Shown: piece by piece, positions 1 to 5,442 of the stretch | Layout of the letters: each line of letters begins with the position of its first letter | Numbering within the stretch: the first letter of the stretch is position 1 | Source: Deltaproteobacteria bacterium | GTDB lineage: Bacteria > Desulfobacterota > Anaeroferrophillalia > Anaeroferrophillales > Tharpellaceae | Assembly (NCBI GenBank): GCA_030633185.1 | Contig: DAOVTG010000178.1 | Coordinates: 1-5,442 of the forward strand | Length of the DNA: 5,442 nucleotides | Direction: 5' to 3' | Notes under the pieces: model-generated | The model's input: the letters and a program-made list of their open reading frames with translations, nothing else | Told to the model about the DNA's origin: nothing | Databases searched by the model: none | Position numbers and translations under genes: made by a program

Positions 1-485
1 TACTCGACGCCCGAGTTCGGGTGCCGAGCCAACTCAACATTATCGAACGGGAACCTCTTAAAGGCCAAGTCAGCTTTACCGACAACCGTATCGATTCGAT
101 GACCGGCACGATCACTATGCGGGCCACCGTCGCCAACCCTGAACACAAACTTTTGGAAGGCACTTTTGTCTATGCTGATATCTTTGTTACCGATCAGATC
201 TCTTTTCTGATGGTACCTCCCAATGTCGTCCTTGAAGATCAGCAAGGTAGTTTTCTTTACGTGGTCGATGAAAAAAGCCGGGCCAAAAGGATCAATGTGG
301 AACGCGGTTTTGAAGGACGTCACTACCTCTCAATTAAAAAGGGGCTTGACGACGGAGCTCAAGTAGTTATCTCGGCTCTAACCAAGTTGCGGCCCGGGAT
401 GGAGATAACCCCAAAGGATGTAACGGCTGAAAAAGGGGTTATGGCGGTCATGAAAAAAGCGGGAATGACTGGAGATGAGGAGTAG
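1..485 (+). CDS. RND efflux periplasmic adaptor (membrane fusion protein, AcrA/MexE type), C-terminal part
   Basis: This is the C-terminal 160 residues of an HlyD/AcrA-type periplasmic adaptor, which links an inner-membrane RND transporter to an outer-membrane channel. The frame is open from base 3 (first codons read LDARVRVPSQ) to the TAG at 483-485, so the gene starts before the window. A GTG at 21 lies in frame but is internal, because the reading frame and the family similarity continue upstream of it. Visible residues ~20-62 match the AcrA beta-barrel, including the typical stretch around DSMTGTITMRATVANPEH (31-48) and the following 'LLEGTFVYADI'. Residues ~68-140 match the membrane-proximal domain: 'MVPPNVVLED', then 'GLDDGAQVVISALTKLRPGM', as in the AcrA segment GLKAGDRVVISGLQKVRPG. 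The N-terminal lipoprotein or signal region, coiled-coil hairpin and lipoyl domain lie outside the window. It is followed after 2 bases by its cognate pump gene. The family is certain; the substrate is unknown. Confidence 0.95.
   Translation, partial: LDARVRVPSQLNIIEREPLKGQVSFTDNRIDSMTGTITMRATVANPEHKLLEGTFVYADIFVTDQISFLMVPPNVVLEDQQGSFLYVVDEKSRAKRINVERGFEGRHYLSIKKGLDDGAQVVISALTKLRPGMEITPKDVTAEKGVMAVMKKAGMTGDEE
477..482 (+). promoter_or_regulatory. Ribosome binding site of the RND transporter gene
   Basis: GAGGAG lies 5 bases before the ATG at 488, inside the last codons of the adaptor gene. It is a strong Shine-Dalgarno match and fixes the transporter start. With only 2 bases between the adaptor stop and this ATG, translational coupling of the two genes is likely (inference). 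Confidence 0.8.
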
Positions 486-487
486 GC

Positions 488-3400
488 ATGTTTTCTATTT
501 TTTTCATCAAACGCCCGATCTTTGCCATGGTTATCTCTCTGCTCATTGTTCTGGGTGGCATGGTCTCGCTGGGCATCCTGCCGATTCAGGAATATCCTGA
601 CGTCACGCCTCCGACGGTGGTTGTCAATGCTGTTTATATAGGAGCCAATGCCTTCACGGTTGAAGAGAGCGTCACCCGACCCTTAGAAGATAAAATCAAC
701 GGCATCAACGGCGTCATCTACATGGAATCTTCCAGTACGAGCTCTGGTACTTCAACCATCAATGTCTACTTTGAACCGGGTTATGATCTTGATATCGCCG
801 CCGTTGATGTTCAGAATAAAGTCTCTATGGCCTCCTCCCAACTACCTTCTGAAGTAAACCAACAAGGAGTTGTCGTCGACAAAAAATCCCCGGCCACGGT
901 CTGTTTCGTAGCCATCAGCGGGGATGAGCGTTTTGATGAAAGTTTCCTTAATAATTTTGCCAACCTGAATATTCTTGATGAGTTGAGAAGAATCAAGGGG
1001 GTCGGTAAGGCGGAGATCCTGGGTGAAAAAAAATATTCGATGCGCATCTGGCTTGATCCGGATCGGGTCAAATCTTTAGGTTTGAGTCCAACTGAAATCA
1101 TGGCTGCCATAAAATCCCAGAACCGCCAGGCCGCACTGGGTAAAATCGGAGCCCCACCAAGCTTCAGGGATCAACAGGTAGAATTTACTTTAACGACCGA
1201 AGGTCAACTTGAAGATGTTAGAGAATTCGCCAACATTGTCATCAAAACCAACAATGACGGCAGTCTGGTTTATCTGAAAAATGTTGCCCGGGTGGAACTG
1301 GGATCGGAAAAATACGAATGGAACGCCAGGCTTAACCAAAAACCGGCCGCAACTATCAGTATCTCGCAGTTACCGGGTTCCAACTCTCTGGAGATCAAAA
1401 AACAGGTTGCGGCCAAACTTAAAGAGCTGGAAAAACGTTTTCCAGATGGAGTTAAGGCTTCAATTCCTTACGATACGACCCTTTTTGTTGAAGTGGCAAT
1501 TAAAAATGTGGTGACAAATCTTTTCATCGCAATCCTTTTAGTAATTCTGATTGTTTTTCTTTTTTTAGGTTCCTGGCGGCCAACCATAATCGCTGCGATC
1601 GCCATTCCGGTCTCTTTAATCGGTACCTTCGGGATTATGCAACTAGCCGGTTTTTCCATAAATTTCCTGACCCTCTTTGGTCTTATTCTGGCTATCGGCA
1701 TTGTCGTTGACGATGTTATTTTAGTGGTAGAAAATGTTGAAAGAATCATGGAAAAAGAGGCCCAACTCTCGATTCCTCAAGTTGTAAAAAAGACGATGCT
1801 CGAACTTATCGGGCCGATTATCGCCACGACCCTGGTTCTGGTCGCGGTTTTCGTACCGGTTTCAATGATGCCCGGACTTACCGGCTCGATCTATAAGCAG
1901 TTTTCTCTGACCATTAGTTTTGCCGTAATGATCTCTTCCCTTAACGCCATGACCTTGTCACCGGCGCTTGCCGCAATCATTATCAGAAGACGACCGGAAG
2001 GTAAGGATAAATTTATTGTTTTTCACCTTTTTGATAAGTTTTTTGATCGTCTTACGAACGCTTATACCAAACTCGTAAGCCTGCTTATAAAATTGCGCTG
2101 GATCATGGTTTTAGCTTTTGCCGGACTAATGGTCGCGACCTGGTACATCTTTACGATAACTCCAACCGGCTTTGTGCCGCAGGAGGATAAGGGCGCGTTC
2201 ATGGTGATGCTTAATCTGAAACCAGGAACTTCTCTTGAACGAACCGCCGATACCCGCCAGGAAATCGAGAAGGGTATTCTTGAAATCCCCGGCATTTCCG
2301 ACCTGATTATGATTGACGGTTACAATGTTTTGACCGCCACTTTGGACAGCAGTGCCGGGGTCGGGTTTGTCACCCTTGAGCCCTGGAGTGAGCGACAAAC
2401 CCCGGAACTGACCGTACAGTCAATCATCAAACAGGTTAATAAAATGGGGGCCGCTATCAGCGAGGCCCGGGTTGTGGCTTTCAACCTGCCCGGGATTCCC
2501 GGCCTCGGCACGGTTGGCGGATTTGATCTGCGCCTGCAAGATTACCTGGCCGGTGACATTGAAACTTTTGTCGGCCATGCCAACAAGCTGATTGCCGAAG
2601 CCAATAAAGACCCCCGAATCGGCATGGCTTACACAACTTATGCTCCCAATTATCCAATTCTTACACTTGATATCGACAGAAAAAAATTGAGCTCCTTAGG
2701 GGTTGATTTGTCTGAGTTATTCACAACCATGCAGGTCTATCTAGGCTCAGTTTATGTCAACGATTTTAATAAATTCGGTAAAGTTTTCAGGGTCTACATC
2801 CAGGCCGATAAGAAATTTAGAAGTTCTCCAAGAGATGTGACAAAACTCTTTGTCCGCAACCATCAAGGTGCGATGGTTCCTCTAAGCGCCCTGGTGAGCG
2901 TCAGCTTTAAGACCGGACCGCAGAACCTGGCTCATTACAACATGTATCGTTCAATTCAAATTAACGGGACGGCGGCCCCGGGTTACAGCTCGGGCCAGGC
3001 CATGGCCGCTATGGAGGAAATTGCGGAACGGGTGCTGCCCGAAGATAACACCTTTGGCCTCGAATGGTCCGGCATGTCCTACCAGGAGCGCCTCGCCGGC
3101 AATGCTCAGATTTTTGTCTTTGCCTTCGCCCTGATTGTTGTCTACCTGGTTTTATGCGCCCAGTACGAAAGCTGGATCCTGCCGATCATGATCCTGGTTT
3201 CGGTACCCCTGGTCATGCTCGGAGCTCTGCTGGCCCAAAATTTTGCCGGTTTAGACAATAATCTATTTGCTCAAATAGGACTGGTGCTTTTGATCGGTCT
3301 ATCCTGTAAAAATGCAATTTTGATCGTCGAATTTGCCAAGGAATTACGTGAACAGGGCCAATCAATCTTTGACGCTGCTTTAAATGCCGCAACCCTCCGT

Positions 3401-3637
3401 TTTCGCGCCATCATGATGACGATTCTCTCCTTTATCTTAGGCGTTATCCCATTGGCTTTCGCCTCCGGGGCCGGAGCCATGACCATGAAATCTATCGGCA
3501 CCGTGGTCTTAGGAGGCATGGTCGCCGCCTGCTTTATCTCGACCCTGCTGGTACCGGTTGTTTATGTTCTGCTTGAAACCATGCGCGAAAAGGTTGTTAA
3601 TGTTGAAGAAGAGGTTCGTAACCGGGAAATGTTGTAA
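488..3637 (+). CDS. RND multidrug efflux transporter, inner-membrane pump (HAE1 family, AcrB/MexF-like)
   Basis: This is a complete 1049-residue proton-driven RND pump, the size of AcrB (1049). It should form a trimer in the inner membrane that takes substrates from the periplasm or outer leaflet and passes them to the adaptor and an outer-membrane channel. The start 'MFSIFFIKRPIFA' is the usual family start. TM1 is at ~10-32, TM2-TM6 at ~341-497, TM7 at ~539-557 and TM8-TM12 at ~871-1028, with two large periplasmic loops at ~33-340 and ~558-870. The proton-relay residues are present: Asp408-Asp409 in TM4 ('GIVVDDVILVVENVERIM') and Lys941 in TM10 ('GLSCKNAILIVEFAKEL'), with Arg971/Arg973 in TM11. 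The Cys before the Lys and the 'GLGTVGGFDL' segment (672-681) resemble the MexF/OqxB branch more than AcrB (recalled, not aligned). No frameshift or missing key residue is seen. It is cotranscribed with the upstream adaptor. No outer-membrane factor gene follows here. Substrates cannot be read from the sequence. Confidence 0.97.
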   Translation: MFSIFFIKRPIFAMVISLLIVLGGMVSLGILPIQEYPDVTPPTVVVNAVYIGANAFTVEESVTRPLEDKINGINGVIYMESSSTSSGTSTINVYFEPGYDLDIAAVDVQNKVSMASSQLPSEVNQQGVVVDKKSPATVCFVAISGDERFDESFLNNFANLNILDELRRIKGVGKAEILGEKKYSMRIWLDPDRVKSLGLSPTEIMAAIKSQNRQAALGKIGAPPSFRDQQVEFTLTTEGQLEDVREFANIVIKTNNDGSLVYLKNVARVELGSEKYEWNARLNQKPAATISISQLPGSNSLEIKKQVAAKLKELEKRFPDGVKASIPYDTTLFVEVAIKNVVTNLFIAILLVILIVFLFLGSWRPTIIAAIAIPVSLIGTFGIMQLAGFSINFLTLFGLILAIGIVVDDVILVVENVERIMEKEAQLSIPQVVKKTMLELIGPIIATTLVLVAVFVPVSMMPGLTGSIYKQFSLTISFAVMISSLNAMTLSPALAAIIIRRRPEGKDKFIVFHLFDKFFDRLTNAYTKLVSLLIKLRWIMVLAFAGLMVATWYIFTITPTGFVPQEDKGAFMVMLNLKPGTSLERTADTRQEIEKGILEIPGISDLIMIDGYNVLTATLDSSAGVGFVTLEPWSERQTPELTVQSIIKQVNKMGAAISEARVVAFNLPGIPGLGTVGGFDLRLQDYLAGDIETFVGHANKLIAEANKDPRIGMAYTTYAPNYPILTLDIDRKKLSSLGVDLSELFTTMQVYLGSVYVNDFNKFGKVFRVYIQADKKFRSSPRDVTKLFVRNHQGAMVPLSALVSVSFKTGPQNLAHYNMYRSIQINGTAAPGYSSGQAMAAMEEIAERVLPEDNTFGLEWSGMSYQERLAGNAQIFVFAFALIVVYLVLCAQYESWILPIMILVSVPLVMLGALLAQNFAGLDNNLFAQIGLVLLIGLSCKNAILIVEFAKELREQGQSIFDAALNAATLRFRAIMMTILSFILGVIPLAFASGAGAMTMKSIGTVVLGGMVAACFISTLLVPVVYVLLETMREKVVNVEEEVRNREML

Positions 3638-3660
3638 AGGGTGTCTTGAAAAAAAATCGG

Positions 3661-3806
3661 GCACCAAACCAGCCCTGGAATTTACCATCGAACTTGTCAA
3701 TGGCCGATTAATAGCCATAGTTCAGGAAGCGGATGGTCACTATAGAGTCGGCGACCGGGTTCGTCTGCTCCAGGGCAATGATGGAACCTGGCGGGTAAGG
3801 CAGTAG
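3661..3806 (+). pseudogene. SlyB/Pcp-like glycine-zipper lipoprotein, C-terminal remnant
   Basis: The frame ending at the TAG of 3804-3806 encodes about 45 residues that match the C-terminal domain of SlyB/Pcp/17-kDa outer-membrane lipoproteins. It reads 'ALEFTIELVNGRLIAIVQ', then 'YRVGDRVRLLQGNDGTWRV'. E. coli SlyB has the same pattern: GVELEIRKDDGNTIMVVQ, then FSPGQRVVL and a short basic end. The signal peptide, lipobox cysteine and glycine-zipper helices that should precede this domain are absent. Upstream, the frame runs into the end of the RND gene, where its codons are a shadow of that gene. There is no convincing start in frame: the nearest ATG is at 3600, inside the RND gene. A TTG at 3646 preceded by AAGGG is one base out of frame, separated by a run of eight A (3649-3656). 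No stop or frameshift interrupts the domain itself, so the loss may be recent. The alternative is a short expressed protein of this domain alone, which I think less likely. Confidence 0.6.
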
Positions 3807-3809
3807 GCT

Positions 3810-3908
3810 ATGAGAAATAATCTTCTCGCTCTCCTCCTTCTTTTCGTCTTGGCCCCGACTGAGGTATCACCTTGGGCTCTCTTTGCGACCGGCGAGAAAG
3901 GCACGTAG
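3810..3908 (+). pseudogene. Short secreted-type reading frame, probably the truncated start of an exported protein gene
   Basis: An ATG 3 bases after the SlyB-like stop opens a 32-codon frame, 'MRNNLLALLLLFVLAPTEVS' followed by PWALFATGEKGT and TAG. A weak AAGG (3797-3800) precedes it by 9 bases. The peptide has a short charged start (Arg2), a hydrophobic core at residues 5-15 and a possible signal peptidase site after LFA (residue 26), which is the design of a Sec signal peptide. Almost nothing follows the presumed cleavage site. The last third overlaps, on the opposite strand, the end of the glycerate kinase remnant. The simplest reading is the 5' end of an exported or lipoprotein-type gene cut off at about 3867. 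A genuine small membrane peptide is possible. The identity of the parent gene cannot be told. Confidence 0.4.
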
Positions 3909-4058
3909 AGCTTGTTCTGTAACTCGAGCGACATTTTCCCGGGAAAGTTTCAGTGACTCCGCCAGAGAAATGGGGCCTGGACAGAGACTAAAAACCGCAT
4001 TAATGCCTAATTTATGCAAGTTGCCAAATTCTTTGCCGATAGAACCTGCAATGGCAAT
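3867..4058 (-). pseudogene. Glycerate kinase (type 1, GarK/GlxK family), C-terminal remnant
   Basis: On the minus strand, 63 codons from 4058 down to 3870, with TGA at 3869-3867, match the C-terminus of type-1 glycerate kinases, which phosphorylate D-glycerate. The frame starts 'IAIAGSIGKEFGNLHKLGIN' and continues AVFSLCPGPISLAESL, then a final amphipathic helix ENVARVTEQALRAFL. E. coli GarK has the equivalent PVIGIAGSLTDDVGVVHQHGIDAVFSV near its end. The end looks natural. The remaining roughly 300 residues, including the catalytic and nucleotide-binding parts, are missing. The codon just before the first Ile is an in-frame TAA (4061-4059), and the neighbouring minus-strand gene ends at 4064 in another frame. 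The match thus begins within a few bases of that gene's stop, which marks a sharp join. The fragment has no start codon or ribosome binding site and should be non-functional. There are no stops inside, so decay is slight. Confidence 0.75.
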
Positions 4059-4063
4059 TTATG

Positions 4064-5442
4064 CTATCTCCTCCGACCGCCGCCGCCACGATGGCTGGGA
4101 CTCGGACGCGAACGCTGCATATTGCTACTTGGCCGTGAACTCCTCTGACTCTGAAAATTGTTAGTTCGCTGAGTACCGCGCTGACGCGACTGATAACTAC
4201 GATTCAAATTACTGGGTCTGGTTGCCGTCCGACTTGCCGTCCGAGTCGATGGACGCACACTTAATGGTCGATTTGACGCTCGCTTCTCGGAACTCCAACC
4301 CCCTCGAGTTCTGGTTTCCCACTTATTCCCAACTTTGCGATGGATATTACCCTGGCGATCAGCAAAGACATTATTGGCCCGACGATTCGCTGGTTTTGCC
4401 CAGCTACCACCACCGCGACCCGGCATGACTGCTGGCCTGACTGCTGGCCTGACACCTCGGTTTCGATTACCCCGACTCCGATAAAAATCGTGCCGCGGTC
4501 GATGATGACCGGGTCGATAACCGGGACGGTTAACATAACCGTAACCATAACCATGTCGGTGCCCATACCGATAACCACGATAGTAACCCGGCCCCCACCA
4601 GCCACCATAATAGCCGTTGCCGTAATAGAAGTTAAAAGGTCCATTACAGTAACTAAAACCAAAACCCCAGCCGCCCCACGAACTATAGCGCACCTGGAAA
4701 CCATAGGTTGCCGGCCACGGATAGTACATACTGCCATACCAATAAGGATAGCGGTAACCGGTACCGTAAACCACCGTTGTATGATAGACATAGGTTTGCG
4801 TATAACCAGGCGTATAGCCGATGTAGACCTCGTCCGGCGTGGCACTATAGATGCGAACGTGGGTTACATTATAGAGCGGATTATCGGGCGGAATCGTATA
4901 GATCTCTTCGGGAATCGCATCCGCCACCCGCCAGGGGCCGGTCGCAGTTTCAGAAATGTACCAAACCGCATCATCGCAAGCATAGTATTTACGTTTACAA
5001 TAGATCACCGGTGTTCCACTGTTAATCGCATAGATCATCCGGGTGCCGGTAATCGTTTCAAAGCGCGGCTTACCGTCATACTTAACCACAAGATCAACCT
5101 TTTTCCGATCAACTCTGGCGGTCTGGGGAATCTGGGCTTCCAAAACCGCCTCACCTGCAGCCTTGGTTCCGGGTACGGCATAAAGAACCCTCGCCATCTC
5201 AGAATCTTCAGGAATAGCGGCAAAATCGGCGGGCAGTTTTTCACCTGGGACATACTGCCAGGGGCCATCGAAACTCTTGCTCGAAAACCAACGACCAGCC
5301 AGAAGAATGTAAATCTCCTGACTCTCAATAAGCATAAAAACGTCGCTGCTTGAATTGCTCAGAAAGAGCAGTCCGGTATCTTTAATCGGCGTGTATTCGG
5401 GTTTCCCAATAGCCGAAATCAGTTCGGTCGGTTCCGTAGCCA
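4064..5442 (-). CDS. Tyr/Gly/Arg-rich envelope-type protein with duplicated N-terminal unit (family often labelled carbohydrate-binding V/XII), 5' partial
   Basis: The minus-strand frame runs from the right edge (first full codon 5440-5438) to TAG at 4066-4064, giving 458 visible residues. An ATG at 5335 is in frame, but codons upstream of it (ATEPTELISAIGKPEYTPI...) continue the family pattern, so the start lies beyond the window. Visible residues 1-195 form a folded-looking part built of two similar units (~12-77 and ~123-185), each with GKP, an Asn-Ser turn and a W[FY]xS...GPW motif. Residues ~185-215 carry 'VRIYSATPDEVYIGYTPGY', which I recall from proteobacterial proteins labelled carbohydrate-binding family V/XII. 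That label is recalled, and no binding activity is shown. Residues ~215-315 are very rich in Tyr, Gly and Trp, and ~316-458 in Arg, Ser and Asn. The tail contains 'NNVFADRQGNIHRKVGNKWE' and ends GGGGRRR. An extracytoplasmic location is inferred from composition; the signal peptide would lie outside the window. It is convergent to the efflux operon. Function is unknown. Confidence 0.8.
   Translation of the reverse strand, partial: ATEPTELISAIGKPEYTPIKDTGLLFLSNSSSDVFMLIESQEIYILLAGRWFSSKSFDGPWQYVPGEKLPADFAAIPEDSEMARVLYAVPGTKAAGEAVLEAQIPQTARVDRKKVDLVVKYDGKPRFETITGTRMIYAINSGTPVIYCKRKYYACDDAVWYISETATGPWRVADAIPEEIYTIPPDNPLYNVTHVRIYSATPDEVYIGYTPGYTQTYVYHTTVVYGTGYRYPYWYGSMYYPWPATYGFQVRYSSWGGWGFGFSYCNGPFNFYYGNGYYGGWWGPGYYRGYRYGHRHGYGYGYVNRPGYRPGHHRPRHDFYRSRGNRNRGVRPAVRPAVMPGRGGGSWAKPANRRANNVFADRQGNIHRKVGNKWETRTRGGWSSEKRASNRPLSVRPSTRTASRTATRPSNLNRSYQSRQRGTQRTNNFQSQRSSRPSSNMQRSRPSPSHRGGGGRRR
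4426..4453 (-). repeat. Short 12-bp tandem repeat, 2.3 copies
   Basis: The plus-strand unit TGACTGCTGGCC occurs at 4426-4437 and 4438-4449, followed by TGAC. On the coding (minus) strand it gives RPAVRPAV, between the Tyr/Gly-rich part and the basic tail. The length is a multiple of 3, so copy-number change would keep the frame. Confidence 0.8.
4886..5074 (-). repeat. Internal protein repeat, copy B, in the Tyr/Gly/Arg-rich gene
   Basis: Visible residues ~123-185. Landmarks are GKPRFETI, then NSGTPVI, then 'YYACDDAVWYISETATGPW' and 'IYTIPP'. They align in order with copy A (5210-5407), with P[ER][FY]xxI near the start, an Asn-Ser turn, and Wx(1)S...GPW near the end. This suggests an old duplication of a ~65-residue unit. 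Confidence 0.5.
5210..5407 (-). repeat. Internal protein repeat, copy A, in the Tyr/Gly/Arg-rich gene
   Basis: Visible residues ~12-77 of the minus-strand protein. Landmarks are GKPEYTPI, then NSSSDVF, then 'IYILLAGRWFSSKSFDGPW' and a closing 'FAAIP'. The same order of landmarks recurs in copy B (4886-5074). Similarity is at the protein level and diverged; no DNA-level repeat is apparent. Confidence 0.5.

Larger units (their letters stand above)
3638..4063. other. Gene-remnant zone between two convergent intact genes
   Basis: No complete recognisable gene lies in this ~426-base stretch. It holds three partial reading frames, described separately: a SlyB-like tail (~3672-3806, plus), a signal-peptide-like start (3810-3908, plus) and a glycerate kinase tail (3867-4058, minus). 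The gaps between them are only a few bases or negative. The RND gene on the left and the Tyr/Gly/Arg-rich gene on the right both appear to end naturally at the borders. I saw no GC-rich hairpin followed by a T run that would serve either flanking gene as an intrinsic terminator. I also saw no inverted repeats, target-site duplications or transposase sequence. TTTCCCGGGAAA at 3935-3946 is a perfect palindrome but falls in coding-like sequence of the glycerate kinase remnant. Confidence 0.7.

Noticed and set aside
811..1110. 99-codon minus-strand frame opposite the RND gene
   Set aside because: It is a shadow of the transporter coding sequence, which is continuous and fully family-like on the plus strand.
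2482..2502. CCCGGGATTCCCGG in the RND gene, considered as a hairpin
   Set aside because: It encodes the family-typical LPGIPGLG segment within an intact gene, and there is no sign of a regulatory role.
3600..3806. ATG at 3600 as the start of a 68-residue gene covering the SlyB-like domain
   Set aside because: The first ~20 residues are the shifted frame of the RND C-terminus, with no signal peptide or lipobox, and the start lies inside the transporter gene without a clear ribosome binding site.
3935..3946. Perfect palindrome TTTCCCGGGAAA, considered as an operator or terminator
   Set aside because: It falls inside the glycerate kinase-like codons, has no loop or following T run, and 12-base palindromes of this kind can occur by chance.
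4261..4845. 194-codon minus-strand frame overlapping the Tyr/Gly/Arg-rich gene in another frame
   Set aside because: It lies wholly inside the better-supported gene, resembles no family, and is explained by the same low-complexity codon bias.
4340..5353. 337-codon open frame on the plus strand, opposite the Tyr/Gly/Arg-rich gene
   Set aside because: Its protein is an Ile/Thr/Arg-rich mirror of the biased minus-strand codons (Tyr codons read backwards as Ile and Val). It has no recognisable domain, and the minus strand has clear family motifs.

Overview
The window comes from a Gram-negative bacterium. It carries the inner-membrane and periplasmic parts of a tripartite RND efflux pump, a tail resembling the outer-membrane lipoprotein SlyB, and a large, probably envelope-located protein rich in Tyr, Gly and Arg. 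Base composition is moderate and fairly even. Nothing here fixes the lineage. A proteobacterium or Desulfobacterota-like environmental organism would fit, but that is an impression only.

Layout, left to right. (1) Positions 1-485, plus strand: the C-terminal 160 residues of a periplasmic membrane fusion protein (AcrA/MexE type), whose start lies before the window. (2) Positions 488-3637, plus strand: a complete 1049-residue AcrB/MexF-type RND transporter, separated from the adaptor by 2 bases and led by a strong ribosome binding site inside the adaptor's end. The two form one operon; no outer-membrane channel gene follows within the window. (3) Positions 3638-4063: about 430 bases with no complete recognisable gene. 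The stretch is tightly packed with gene ends: the last ~45 codons of a SlyB/Pcp-like glycine-zipper lipoprotein (plus), a 32-codon reading frame that looks like a signal peptide cut short (plus), and the last 63 codons of a type-1 glycerate kinase (minus). None has its other half here. (4) Positions 4064-5442, minus strand: a long gene, open at the right edge, for a protein with two diverged copies of a ~65-residue N-terminal unit, a Tyr/Gly/Trp-rich middle and an Arg/Ser/Asn-rich tail. It converges on the efflux operon.

Functionally, the adaptor and transporter would act together, with an outer-membrane factor encoded elsewhere, to expel drugs or other amphiphilic compounds. The middle zone looks like the residue of several deletions or rearrangements between two intact genes, or possibly an assembly join. 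It is the most unusual part of the window. I found no RNA gene, CRISPR array, insertion sequence, attachment site or convincing intrinsic terminator, and no clearly new multi-gene system.
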